From: Candidatus Cloacimonadota bacterium
GTDB taxonomy: Bacteria > Cloacimonadota > Cloacimonadia > Cloacimonadales > TCS61
Direction of reading: 5' to 3'
DNA length: 10,775 nt
NCBI GenBank assembly: GCA_011372345.1
Contig: DRTC01000605.1
Location: 1-10,775, forward strand
Shown: in pieces, positions 1-6,595 of the stretch
How the letters are laid out: each line of letters opens with the position of its first letter
Numbering within the stretch: position 1 is the stretch's first letter
Notes under the pieces: generated by a model
What the model was told of the DNA's origin: nothing
Seen by the model: the letters and a program-made list of their open reading frames with translations, nothing else
The model's database searches: none
Translations under genes and position numbers: made by a program

Positions 1-1
1 A

Positions 2-199
2 AGCGGCAGGAAAGCAATTGCATACACGCAGAAATACGGAACCTGGAGTTTACTCATTTCCTGGACACCGTTTCTGGGAGATCCACTCACGATCGCAGCT
101 GGTATTTTCCGGATAAATTTCCTGAAATTTTCGCTGATCGTATATTCGTTGAGGATTATCGGGTACTGTTTGATCGGAGTTTATTTTTTGAATAGATAG
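2..199 (+). CDS. yqaA: YqaA/DedA-type (VTT domain) inner-membrane protein, C-terminal fragment
   Basis: Only the last 65 codons are present; the gene starts before the window and ends at TAG (197-199). The reading frame was chosen by content. It gives KYG at residues 11-13, then SWTPFLGDPLTIAAG at 20-34, which is the hallmark segment of YqaA-type proteins: an aromatic, a proline and Gly-Asp in a re-entrant membrane segment. Hydrophobic helices follow to the end. YqaA belongs to the SNARE-associated/VTT (DedA) superfamily of integral membrane proteins, some of which act in lipid flipping or membrane homeostasis; the substrate of YqaA itself is not settled. The competing open frame at 1-195 and the antisense frame over 50-286 give no recognisable protein. 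The small gene on the other strand converges on it with a 19-base gap. The family call is quite secure; the exact role is not. Confidence 0.75.
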   Translation, partial: SGRKAIAYTQKYGTWSLLISWTPFLGDPLTIAAGIFRINFLKFSLIVYSLRIIGYCLIGVYFLNR

Positions 200-218
200 C
201 AAGTTAAAAAAAGTAGTC

Positions 219-401
219 TTATTTTTTTTGATCTTCCTTATAAAATATCCTGATGCAGATAGCAAGCAAAATAAAACTATTGGCAATATGAAAGAAATTT
301 TCTGAATTCGGTATTCCCGGAAAATCGAAAAAAAAGTTAATAATACCGTATAACATTAAAACAACGGCAATGACTATTAAAATCCAACTCAATAATTTCA
401 T
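219..401 (-). CDS. small two-helix membrane protein, unknown function
   Basis: This is a 60-residue protein starting MKLLSWILIV. A longer frame begins at 434, but the ATG at 401 is preferred because GGGAGGATAAG lies directly in front of it, with GGAGG about 5-6 bases away. The longer start has no such site. Two hydrophobic segments are visible, about residues 4-24 and 38-52, separated by a short loop with FDFPGIPNSENFF. The tail is charged (YKEDQKK), so an inner-membrane hairpin protein is likely, with the basic tail probably cytoplasmic. I do not recognise a family. A promoter-like sequence lies 48-76 bases upstream of the start codon. The gene converges with the yqaA-like gene and is divergent from the 105-residue gene at 664. 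Its coding status rests on the ribosome binding site, the promoter match and the membrane-protein composition. Confidence 0.6.
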   Translation of the reverse strand: MKLLSWILIVIAVVLMLYGIINFFFDFPGIPNSENFFHIANSFILLAICIRIFYKEDQKK

Positions 402-448
402 CTTATCCTCCCATTTTAATTTTTGATGAAACATACTTTATGAATATA

Positions 449-477
449 CTTCTACAGATGTGTTAAATTGCAGTCAA
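449..477 (-). promoter_or_regulatory. sigma70-like promoter for the small membrane protein
   Basis: On the minus strand TTGACT (472-477, five of six matches to TTGACA) is followed after exactly 17 bases by TAGAAG (449-454, four of six matches to TATAAT). Transcription would begin near 442 and give a leader of roughly 40 bases that contains the GGAGG site. The match is by eye. The rest of the 402-663 gap is very AT-rich; it must also hold the plus-strand promoter for the gene at 664, but no plus-strand pair there scores convincingly. Confidence 0.4.
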
Positions 478-663
478 GTAATTTCTTTGCATCGCATTTT
501 GAAATCTGAAAAAATAATGAATAAAGATGAAATATATCCTGAAAATACAGAATTAATTGTATGAATACATTATTGATTTTTTTTAAATCCATATTATTTA
601 AGAAAAGAGTTGTCAAAAAAATAAATGTTTGAATTTTAGCAAAAAATAAGAAAGGAGTTTTTC

Positions 664-981
664 ATGGCAGACACTAAATCCGATATGCAGATCAATTTCG
701 ACAGCCTTTTAAAGCAGGGATTTGCAGTCATAGATGTTCGTTATAGAAATTATGAAATAACGGATGGTAATTTCAAATACATCATTACACCGGTGGAAAG
801 AGACAGAGATGATTTTTATCAGAATATGCTGAAACACTATCTCGGAAAGAACTCGGAAGATAAAGATATTTATAAACTCTGGATAAAGATCCTGAAACAC
901 AAATTAAAAATGAGTAAAATGCTGGGAAGAGACATTTCCATAAAAGTTGCAGCTCTCGATTTTGTGGAAACAAAAGATTAA
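664..981 (+). CDS. conserved-looking hypothetical protein upstream of ndk
   Basis: The product is 105 residues, soluble and charged, with no signal peptide or membrane segment. The start is well supported: AAAGGAG at 651-657 lies 6 bases before ATG. The N-terminal half looks like alternating strands (GFAVIDVRYRNYEITDGNFKY). The middle is helical and charged (RDRDDFYQNMLKHYL, then KLWIKILKHKLKMSKML), and the end reads GRDISIKVAALDFVE. I do not recognise the family. The closing segment, which suggests a strand after a helix, recalls alpha/beta signalling domains, but I would not assign one. The stop is 3 bases before the ndk start and ndk has no clear ribosome binding site of its own, so the two are probably co-transcribed and translationally coupled. 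That is the only functional clue. Confidence 0.75.
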   Translation: MADTKSDMQINFDSLLKQGFAVIDVRYRNYEITDGNFKYIITPVERDRDDFYQNMLKHYLGKNSEDKDIYKLWIKILKHKLKMSKMLGRDISIKVAALDFVETKD

Positions 982-984
982 TTT

Positions 985-1398
985 ATGGAGAATTATACAT
1001 TACTTCTGATCAAACCAAATGCTACGGAAGAACATCATATCGGAGCTATTCTTAAGATCGTTGAAGAAAACGGATTTGCTATCGAATCATTGAAAATGAT
1101 TTTCATGGATGACGATCTCAGTAGTCGATTTTATTCTGTCCATAAAGGAAAACCATTTTATAAAGGTTTGATAGAATTTATGCATTCCGGAAAAACAGTT
1201 GCAGCCATTTTAAAGAAGGATAACGCTATTGTTTCTCTCCGCAAATTAGTTGGAAACACAGATTCTAAAAAAGCAGAATCCGGTACAATCCGGCATCTTT
1301 ATGGTGAAGATATTCGCAGGAATGCAGTCCATGCTTCTGATTCGTCGGAAAACGCAAAAAAAGAAATCTCGATTATTTTTCCTGATTTTAGATTTTAA
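985..1398 (+). CDS. ndk: nucleoside diphosphate kinase
   Basis: This cytoplasmic enzyme transfers the gamma-phosphate from ATP to nucleoside diphosphates through a phosphohistidine and so balances the NTP and dNTP pools. The product has 137 residues, close to the usual 130-150. LLIKPNA at residues 7-13 carries the conserved lysine (K10). Tyr50 and the FYKGLIEFMHSG stretch (58-69) match the family core. ESGTIRHLYG (98-107) holds the conserved nucleotide-binding arginine. NAVHASDS (113-120) contains the catalytic histidine H116; the usual form is NxVHGSDS, so Ala replaces the glycine after the histidine. SGKT replaces the common SGP. The frame begins only 3 bases after the upstream gene's TAA, and no strong Shine-Dalgarno sequence is visible, which suggests coupling to that gene. 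Confidence 0.95.
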   Translation: MENYTLLLIKPNATEEHHIGAILKIVEENGFAIESLKMIFMDDDLSSRFYSVHKGKPFYKGLIEFMHSGKTVAAILKKDNAIVSLRKLVGNTDSKKAESGTIRHLYGEDIRRNAVHASDSSENAKKEISIIFPDFRF

Positions 1399-1481
1399 TG
1401 ATTTTTGTATCCTTAATAAACTATAGGGCAAAATTATTGCGCTTAAATAAACATTACATTAGCAAGATTGCTTATGCAAAG

Positions 1482-1501
1482 AACAAACAAGATTGTTTGT
1501 T
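1482..1501 (+). terminator. A/T-rich hairpin downstream of ndk, possible terminator
   Basis: AACAAACAA (1482-1490) and TTGTTTGTT (1493-1501) are perfect reverse complements around GA. A realistic fold is 8 pairs with a 4-base loop. T-rich sequence follows (TTTACATATTTT). The hairpin lies 84 bases after the ndk stop. The stem is almost all A-T, so it would be a weak terminator. A smaller palindrome, AGCAAGATTGCT (1461-1472), lies just upstream and shares the CAAGATTG core. Confidence 0.35.
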
Positions 1502-1528
1502 TTACATATTTTAATCAAAACATACTTT
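1501..1528 (+). promoter_or_regulatory. possible ackA promoter
   Basis: TTTACA (1501-1506) and TACTTT (1523-1528) are 16 bases apart. This would put the transcription start near 1535, about 20 bases before the ackA ATG, with GGAG at 1542-1545 as ribosome binding site. The -10 match is modest (TACTTT shares T, A and the last T with TATAAT), so this is a candidate only. Its -35 box begins at the last base of the preceding hairpin. Confidence 0.25.
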
Positions 1529-1554
1529 TAAAAAATCAACCGGAGTCCTAAAGG

Positions 1555-2760
1555 ATGAAAGTTTTAGTAATCAATTGCGGTAGTTCATCCGTAAAATATC
1601 AATTTATAAACCTGGAAACAGAAAATGTGTTAGCTGATGGAATTGCAGAAAGAATCGGGGAAGATATTTCTTTATTCACATTTAAAAGTAAAAATTTCAC
1701 CAGGAAAAAAGAAAAAATCCTTATTGAAAACCATGAAAAAGCTATTCAAATCATAATCAAAGCTTTGCTGGATAGAGAAAACGGGGTGATCCAAGATAAG
1801 TTCGAGATAGAAGCTGTTGGACATCGTTTAGTTCATGCTGGAGAACATTATTCAGGTTCGGTAGTAATTAATGAACATGTCGTCCAGATCATGAGAGAAT
1901 GCGTTGCTCTTGCTCCGCTTCATAATCCTGCCAATATCAAGGGTATCGAAGCGATGAACAGTGTTCTTCCCAAAATACCGCAATGCGGAGTTTTTGATAC
2001 TGCTTTTCATCAAACCATGCCATCAAAAGCTTATCTTTATGCTTTACCGTATAAATTCTATACAAAAGATAAGATCAGACGATATGGGTTTCATGGAACT
2101 TCTCATAAATATGTAAGTCGATTTGCTGCAGAATATCTTCAAAAGGACATCAAAGCTTTGAAAATAATTACCTGCCATATCGGGAACGGAGCTTCTATAA
2201 CTGCTATCGAAGGAGGAAAATCCGTTGATACTTCCATGGGCTTTACACCACTCGAAGGTTTGATGATGGGAACTCGCTGCGGAGATATTGATCCGGCAAT
2301 TCCGATTTATCTGATGAAAGAAAAAGGCATGGGTCCTGATCTTGTTAATATCATTTTAAATAAAAAAAGCGGAATGATCGGTCTCTCGGAAATCAGCAAT
2401 GATATGCGGGAAATCGAAGATGAAATCATAAAAAATAAAAATCCCAAAGCAATACAAGCCCACGAAGTTTATGCATACAAGATCAAAAAATATATCGGTT
2501 CTTATACGGCTGTGATGAATGGATTGGATATTTTGGTCTTTACCGGGGGAGTCGGAGAAAATATGCCGATCCTGCGTGAACTTGTCTGTGATAATTTAGA
2601 TTATCTGGGGATTAAACTGGATAAAAAAGAAAACAATCAATTCAAAGCCGGGATTTTGGAACTGCAGGCAAAAGAATCGAAAGTAAAAGTTTTGAAAATC
2701 CCGACCAACGAAGAATTGATGATCGCTTTGGAAACTCAACGGTTGCTGCAAAAGACTTAA
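1555..2760 (+). CDS. ackA: acetate kinase
   Basis: Acetate kinase interconverts acetate + ATP and acetyl phosphate + ADP; in fermenters it usually makes ATP as acetate is excreted. The product has 401 residues, the normal length. The active-site residues known from the Methanosarcina thermophila enzyme fall at the same numbers here: N7 in VINCGSSSVKY, R91 in GHRLVHAGEHYSG, H123 in APLHNPAN, D148 in GVFDTAFH, F179-H180 in YGFHGTSH, N211 in HIGNGASI, R241 in MGTRCGDIDP and G331 in FTGGVGEN. The catalytic Glu near 384 is E386 or E387 in TNEEL. The start at 1555 is fixed by the homology and by GGAG nine bases upstream. No phosphotransacetylase gene is visible nearby, although ackA often sits next to pta. 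The next gene is a sodium symporter after a 192-base gap containing a repeat. Confidence 0.97.
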   Translation: MKVLVINCGSSSVKYQFINLETENVLADGIAERIGEDISLFTFKSKNFTRKKEKILIENHEKAIQIIIKALLDRENGVIQDKFEIEAVGHRLVHAGEHYSGSVVINEHVVQIMRECVALAPLHNPANIKGIEAMNSVLPKIPQCGVFDTAFHQTMPSKAYLYALPYKFYTKDKIRRYGFHGTSHKYVSRFAAEYLQKDIKALKIITCHIGNGASITAIEGGKSVDTSMGFTPLEGLMMGTRCGDIDPAIPIYLMKEKGMGPDLVNIILNKKSGMIGLSEISNDMREIEDEIIKNKNPKAIQAHEVYAYKIKKYIGSYTAVMNGLDILVFTGGVGENMPILRELVCDNLDYLGIKLDKKENNQFKAGILELQAKESKVKVLKIPTNEELMIALETQRLLQKT

Positions 2761-2820
2761 CTTTACGAAAATCATCTGAAAGTATTTCTTCTGAAAGAAT
2801 TTATGTAAAGTCCGAGCCTT

Positions 2821-2934
2821 TCATTCCGAAGATTCTCTTAATTATATCTTTCGAGGAATCCGCACCTTAAAACAAGAAAAAAATAAACCTTGTAGATTCT
2901 TCGAGAGAAAAGCAGGAAGAAGAACTCAGAATGA
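2821..2934. repeat. REP-like imperfect inverted repeat between ackA and the symporter
   Basis: The outer arms are TCATTCCGA (2821-2829) and TCAGAATGA (2926-2934), which pair at 8 of 9 positions. The inner arms are TCTTTCGAGGAATC (2847-2860) and GATTCTTCGAGAGA (2895-2908), pairing at nearly all positions across a short A-rich loop. The TCATTC...GAATGA ends with GATTCTTCG-type inner arms resemble non-coding palindromic elements dispersed through many environmental bacterial genomes. Upstream, ACTTTAC (2760-2766) can pair with GTAAAGT (2805-2811), a possible ackA 3' hairpin. The element ends just before the symporter ribosome binding site at 2941. Copy number elsewhere in the genome cannot be seen from here. 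Confidence 0.6.
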
Positions 2935-2952
2935 CAGAAGAAAGGATAAAAT

Positions 2953-4407
2953 ATGATCGCTAGATATTTAACAGTTATCGGTTATACTATCTTAATAATT
3001 TTTATTGGAGTATACGGTTCCAAACGAACCAAATCATTCAAAGATTTTATGCTGGGAGGTGGAAAAGTCGGTCCCTGGATGACTGCTTTTTCTTATGGAA
3101 CTGCCTATTTTTCAGCAGTTTTGTTTATCGGTTTTGCCGGAAAGATCGGCTGGGGATTTGGTCTCTCCGGTTTATGGATCGCAGTTGGAAACACTTTTAT
3201 CGGAGTTCTCGGAGTCTGGTTATTGCTGGGAAATAAGATCAAAAAAACTGCTACTTCTTACAATATCAGCACCATGCCGGAATTCCTCGAAGCAAGATAT
3301 AATTCTCCCTTCCTGAAATTATTCGCATCCATCGCAATTTTCATTTTTTTTATTCCCTACACAGCTGCAGTTTTTATGGGATTGAGTTATCTCTTTGAAT
3401 CAAATTTCCACCTTCCCTACACTTATGTTCTTCTGTTTATGGGAATTCTAACCGGAACCTATCTCGTTCTTGGTGGATATAAATCTATGGCAATGATCGA
3501 TGTTATTTTCGGTATAATTATGGTTGTCGGAGTTTTCATTCTTTTAGGAAGTACGGTTTCCAAAGGTGAGGGACTACCCAATATTTTCCAAAGTTTGAAA
3601 GAGATTGATCCCAAACTTGTTTCTCCGGTCGGACCTCCCGGAATTTGGGCTTTACTATCGCTTGTTTTCCTGACGAGTGTTGCTCCTTTTGCCATGCCGC
3701 AACTCGTTCAGAAATTTTATGCGATCAAAGATAAAAGATCAGTGAAGATCGGAATGATCGCTTCCAGCATTTTTGCTTTGATCGTAACCGGAACAGCATA
3801 TTTTACCGGAGCATTGACTCGCATTTTTCTTTCTCCGGAGAAAAATCCTCTGGCAGTTATGTATAATGAAGCAGGAAAAATTATACCAAATCATGTCGAT
3901 GCCTTAATGCCGGAACTCCTGGTAACTGTCATTCCAGAAGTTTTATCTGTTATTATCCTTCTTCTGATCTTATCTGCTTCCATGTCAACTCTGGCGGCAC
4001 TGGTATTGATCTCCAGTTCTGCGATCACTAAAGATCTTTATCACGGATTCCTGAACAAAGATGCTTCTGATAAAACTCTAACCATCCTGATGAGAGCCGG
4101 AAGCGTGTTTTTTATCATTCTTTCAATAATTTTAGCCCTTTTCAAACCGGCTGTTATTGTAACCATTCTCGCAATTTCCTGGGGAGCGATCGCATCCGTA
4201 TTTCTCGGACCTTTTATCTGGGGACTTTTCAGTAAAAGAGTGAATAAAACCGGTGCTATTTTTTCTTCGGTTGGCGGACTCGCTATTTGTATTATTCTCT
4301 TTATTTTGTGGGGAAAAAGAATGGTTCCGCAAGCCGGGAGTATTGGAATGATCGCTTCGTTGGTGCTGGCTCCGGTTTTCAGTTTGTTTGGGAAAAAGGT
4401 AAATTAA
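2953..4407 (+). CDS. sodium:solute symporter (SSS family, PutP-like)
   Basis: This integral inner-membrane protein of 484 residues very likely uses the Na+ gradient to import an organic solute. The N-terminus carries the family's LGG-type loop (DFMLGGGKVGPWMTAFSYG, residues 31-49). About 12-13 hydrophobic helices follow. The segment MPQLVQKFYAIKDKRSVKIG (248-267) is a typical conserved cytoplasmic loop. The strongest signature is SMSTLAALVLISSSAITKDL (343-362), which aligns with E. coli PutP around its sodium ligands S340/T341; the equivalents here are S345 and T346. Asp55 of PutP aligns with Tyr52, so proline specificity should not be assumed. Adjacency to ackA makes a carboxylate such as acetate or pyruvate conceivable, but the sequence does not show this. 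AAAGGA lies 6 bases before the ATG. The gap after its stop (4408-4487) shows no clear terminator. Confidence 0.92.
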   Translation: MIARYLTVIGYTILIIFIGVYGSKRTKSFKDFMLGGGKVGPWMTAFSYGTAYFSAVLFIGFAGKIGWGFGLSGLWIAVGNTFIGVLGVWLLLGNKIKKTATSYNISTMPEFLEARYNSPFLKLFASIAIFIFFIPYTAAVFMGLSYLFESNFHLPYTYVLLFMGILTGTYLVLGGYKSMAMIDVIFGIIMVVGVFILLGSTVSKGEGLPNIFQSLKEIDPKLVSPVGPPGIWALLSLVFLTSVAPFAMPQLVQKFYAIKDKRSVKIGMIASSIFALIVTGTAYFTGALTRIFLSPEKNPLAVMYNEAGKIIPNHVDALMPELLVTVIPEVLSVIILLLILSASMSTLAALVLISSSAITKDLYHGFLNKDASDKTLTILMRAGSVFFIILSIILALFKPAVIVTILAISWGAIASVFLGPFIWGLFSKRVNKTGAIFSSVGGLAICIILFILWGKRMVPQAGSIGMIASLVLAPVFSLFGKKVN

Positions 4408-4487
4408 CAACGAATCAGACTTCGCATTGCTACGACACGGCAAGCAAAACTAACAAAAAATCAATATTTCGAACTTATTTTAAAAAC

Positions 4488-4916
4488 TTATGAAAACACA
4501 TAATCGAGTCTTAAATCCGGAAACTCTTTCTTAAATTTGGATAACATCGATAAAGTCGGATTTGCAGTTGAAGGTTTTTCAAACTTCTGATAACTCCAGA
4601 TATTTTTCATACCCAATTTCGCAGCAATTTCTTTTTGGGAAAAATTATGAAGCAATCTGTATCTTCTTAAAAGAAAGGATAATGCAATTTTAGGTTCAAC
4701 CTGAACTTCAACGGTATTCTTTGCATTAATATTCTTTTTTGGTAGATTAAAGATAACTTTTGAATCTTCAGGTTCTGAAAGATATAGATTTAAGGCTTCG
4801 TGCATATTTTTTTTTAATTCTTCTATAGAATTTGCTTGGGTTAAGCATCCATCCAATTCAAGACATTCTGCCCAAAAACCATTTCCTTCTTTATGTATTT
4901 TGAAGTGATAGTACAT
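4488..4916 (-). CDS. hicB: HicB-type antitoxin with C-terminal helix-turn-helix
   Basis: HicB neutralises the mRNA-cleaving toxin HicA and represses its own operon. The product has 142 residues. The N-terminal HicB domain (about 1-50) shows the typical opening strand, GFWAECLELDGCLTQANSIE at residues 13-32, then a helix (ELKKNMHEALNLYL), as expected for the partially degraded RNase-H-like fold. After a linker, residues 77-142 form an XRE-like DNA-binding domain: FLLRRYRLLHNFSQKEIAAKLG, then the recognition region SYQKFEKPSTANPTLSMLSK. AAAGGG is 7 bases before the start. The ATG follows the TAA of the broken hicA frame with no gap, so hicA-hicB was built as one operon. The frame is intact, so the repressor may have outlived its toxin. 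The gene converges with the symporter gene. Confidence 0.88.
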   Translation of the reverse strand: MYYHFKIHKEGNGFWAECLELDGCLTQANSIEELKKNMHEALNLYLSEPEDSKVIFNLPKKNINAKNTVEVQVEPKIALSFLLRRYRLLHNFSQKEIAAKLGMKNIWSYQKFEKPSTANPTLSMLSKFKKEFPDLRLDYVFS

Positions 4917-5100
4917 TTACTTTCCCTTTATTAATCTTTTTCATAACTTCTTTTCCAAACCTGTTCTTAATTCTTTGTGCATCGGAATCGTCTCTCTCTT
5001 TAATCCTTTTCCAATAATAAAATGGCTTCCTTTCTTTCGTTTGACCATCCATCCTGTTTTTTTTATACAATGCCAGCATCTCTTTTCCGCTTAAAGCCAT
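4917..5100 (-). pseudogene. hicA: hicA toxin gene, disrupted by a frameshift and a stop
   Basis: From ATG at 5100 the frame reads MALSGKEMLALYKK, a normal HicA start, then runs out of frame at a run of eight A (5057-5064 on the minus strand). In the frame reached by dropping one base it continues TGWMVKRKKGSHFIIGKG and then LKRETIPMHKELRTGLEKKL. That includes the GSH motif with the catalytic histidine of HicA mRNA interferases. A TGA (4941-4943) then interrupts; after it KRLIKGK leads to TAA (4917-4919), which abuts the hicB ATG. The full span is 184 bases, one more than a multiple of three, as expected for a single inserted base. The uninterrupted 69-codon frame over 4891-5100 is therefore a chimera. 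AAGGG lies about 8 bases before the start, and TTGACA at 5139-5144 is a possible -35 box. A sequencing or assembly error in the homopolymer remains possible for the frameshift but not for the TGA. Confidence 0.85.
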
Positions 5101-5148
5101 TCATATTTCCCTTACCATATCAATTTGGTGTTTTTTATTGTCAACACT

Positions 5149-6570
5149 TTATCTCAACAACAAACACTTCTTACTTGCTTTTATCTTTCCATCGATATTC
5201 AAATTATAAAAATAAATTCCAGAAGAAACCTGCTTTCCGGATTCATCTTTTCCATCCCAGATAACTTCATTCATTTCAAATTTATCATTTTTCATTTTTA
5301 ATTCGCGAATGCATTGCCCCTTAATGTTATAAATCAAAATCTCTGTGTTCTCTGTGTCTCTGTGGCAAGAAAAAGAAATCAAGGTTGATGAACTGAACGG
5401 ATTAGGATAATTGGTCAGCCGAAAATCGTCATTCATCAATTGAAAATCATCGCTCCCGCTTCCGGTTATTTCGACTTCAACTTCATTCGAGGGCAAAGAG
5501 GAACCGGTATTATAAACAGCGGCAACAAAATAATGATAAATTCCGGAGATAAGAGCCATATCATAATAATCTTCTTCCAGCACACTCTGGATCACAACAT
5601 CATTCCGATAAATATTATAAGCGAGAAAAATATCTTCCGATTCTTCCGGAGCTTCCCAGAAAAGATGAACATTGTTATTATCATAAATCTCTGCTTCCAG
5701 GTTTTGCGGTTCAGGTGGAATGCTTGGATCGATCTCCATTTCACAGTTTACAAATGTTGTATCATCAGCAAAAACTTCGATATTATCGAGCGTCAGATTC
5801 AAATAACCAAGAGCTACCACAGTAATGGAGCGAAATCCTTCGGGAACACCGTTCAAAAGGAAGTCACCATTTTCATCAGAATAAGTAAAACCAAATTGAG
5901 ACATGATCTGGGCATTTTCGATCGGTTCCAGAGTCTGAGAATCAAAAACAATTCCGCCGATCGCACCAAAATCGACCATGGTGCCGCTGACTTCCATATT
6001 ATCGATATTCCAACCGCAATACAGCCAGGAACCGTCTGTCGAACCGATAGAAAAGCGAAGTCGGACAAAATTGTGAAGATCAGCAAAATCTGAAATATCA
6101 AAATTCCAGAGTGACCAATTCGTATCGCTGATCGTGACATCATTTGCCCAGATCTCGATCCAGGACGAACCGTCATCATTGCTGATATCGATATAAGCAT
6201 GGTCATAAGCAGGTTGTTCTATCCCGAGCCATTTCATAAATGAAAGTTGAACATCAATGAAAACGGAGCAATCGATGGGAGGAGAAATCGCATAAAATTC
6301 GCGGTCTGCAAGGTTGTTCTCGTAATCTCCATGATAATCTCCCAAGCCGGTCAGATCGACACCCAGAACTTTCTCACCTTCATAAGCACTTTGCGGATCT
6401 GGGTTTCCGTGTTCTCCACCTAATCCCTGCGGGGCTTCGATCTCAAATTCTCCGCTTAATAACCAACCTGTTTCTGTCTCAAAATCATCCTGCCAGATGA
6501 GTTCGGCAAAACAGAATACCGGAAGAATAAGCAACAATAACATTGTATTTATTTGTGATTTTTTCAGCAT
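5149..6570 (-). CDS. secreted multidomain protein with type IX-type sorting domain (jelly roll, CarboxypepD_reg-like, FN3)
   Basis: The product has 473 residues. A signal peptide covers about 1-22 (MLKK, then a leucine-rich core, likely cleavage after FCFA). Residues 24-197 form an Asp/Gly/Trp-rich beta-sandwich resembling MAM or concanavalin-like modules (WQDDFETETGW at 26-36, YIDISNDDGSSWIEIW at 126-141). Residues 202-280 match a carboxypeptidase-regulatory-like domain (GAIGGIVFDS, then YSDENGDFLLNGVPEG). Residues 284-370 form a fibronectin-III domain (VHLFWEAPEES, YNIYRNDVV). The C-terminus (about 385-473) is a sorting domain: NYPNPFSSSTLISFS, IYNIKGQ, WDGKDESGKQVSSGIYFY and the terminal LLLR. 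Such domains direct export across the outer membrane by the type IX system and surface attachment. No catalytic motif is visible, so an adhesin or structural role is likelier than an enzyme. GGAG lies 5 bases before the ATG. Residues encoded around 5341-5365 come from a CACAGAG-type repeat. Confidence 0.88.
   Translation of the reverse strand: MLKKSQINTMLLLLILPVFCFAELIWQDDFETETGWLLSGEFEIEAPQGLGGEHGNPDPQSAYEGEKVLGVDLTGLGDYHGDYENNLADREFYAISPPIDCSVFIDVQLSFMKWLGIEQPAYDHAYIDISNDDGSSWIEIWANDVTISDTNWSLWNFDISDFADLHNFVRLRFSIGSTDGSWLYCGWNIDNMEVSGTMVDFGAIGGIVFDSQTLEPIENAQIMSQFGFTYSDENGDFLLNGVPEGFRSITVVALGYLNLTLDNIEVFADDTTFVNCEMEIDPSIPPEPQNLEAEIYDNNNVHLFWEAPEESEDIFLAYNIYRNDVVIQSVLEEDYYDMALISGIYHYFVAAVYNTGSSLPSNEVEVEITGSGSDDFQLMNDDFRLTNYPNPFSSSTLISFSCHRDTENTEILIYNIKGQCIRELKMKNDKFEMNEVIWDGKDESGKQVSSGIYFYNLNIDGKIKASKKCLLLR
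5341..5365. repeat. CTCTGTG-type short repeat embedded in the sorting domain coding region
   Basis: On the plus strand the unit TCTGTG occurs three times in 25 bases: CTCTGTG, TTCTCTGTG, TCTCTGTGG. Read on the coding strand this is CCACAGAGACACAGAGAACACAGAG, encoding HRDTENTE. The three units are separated by 3 and 2 bases. Similar CACAGAG strings are familiar as dispersed intergenic repeats in environmental bacterial genomes. Here the repeat is in frame inside the sorting domain, between SFSC and ILIYN. Confidence 0.6.
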
Positions 6571-6595
6571 TAAAACTCCAATCTCGACTATTCGA

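Noticed and set aside
50..286. 78-codon minus-strand open frame at the left end
   Set aside because: It is antisense to the YqaA-type segment and overlaps the small membrane protein gene in another frame. Both of those have better support.
4941..4943. TGA recoded as an amino acid in this genome, making the hicA stop harmless
   Set aside because: The long genes here (1309, 484, 473 and 401 codons) contain no in-frame TGA, and the 1309-codon gene ends with TGA exactly after the conserved LLLR terminus. TGA therefore behaves as a normal stop.
5057..5064. Programmed -1 ribosomal frameshift at A_AAA_AAC in hicA
   Set aside because: The slippery heptamer is in phase, but a -1 shift leads to CAG GAT GGA..., not to HicA. 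The HicA frame needs a +1 shift (or a dropped base), and the later in-frame TGA would still truncate it.
4891..5100. 69-residue uninterrupted protein as a separate gene
   Set aside because: Only its first 14 or so residues are HicA-like; the rest is an out-of-frame reading of hicA sequence that overlaps the hicB start.
5341..5365. CRISPR-like array from the repeated TCTGTG units
   Set aside because: Units are only 6-7 bases with 2-3 base gaps and lie inside a coding frame; there are no spacers of CRISPR length and no cas genes.
5440..6093. 217-codon open frame on the plus strand
   Set aside because: It lies wholly antisense to the 473-residue secreted protein, lacks a ribosome binding site and recognisable motifs, and has the composition of a reverse-frame shadow.
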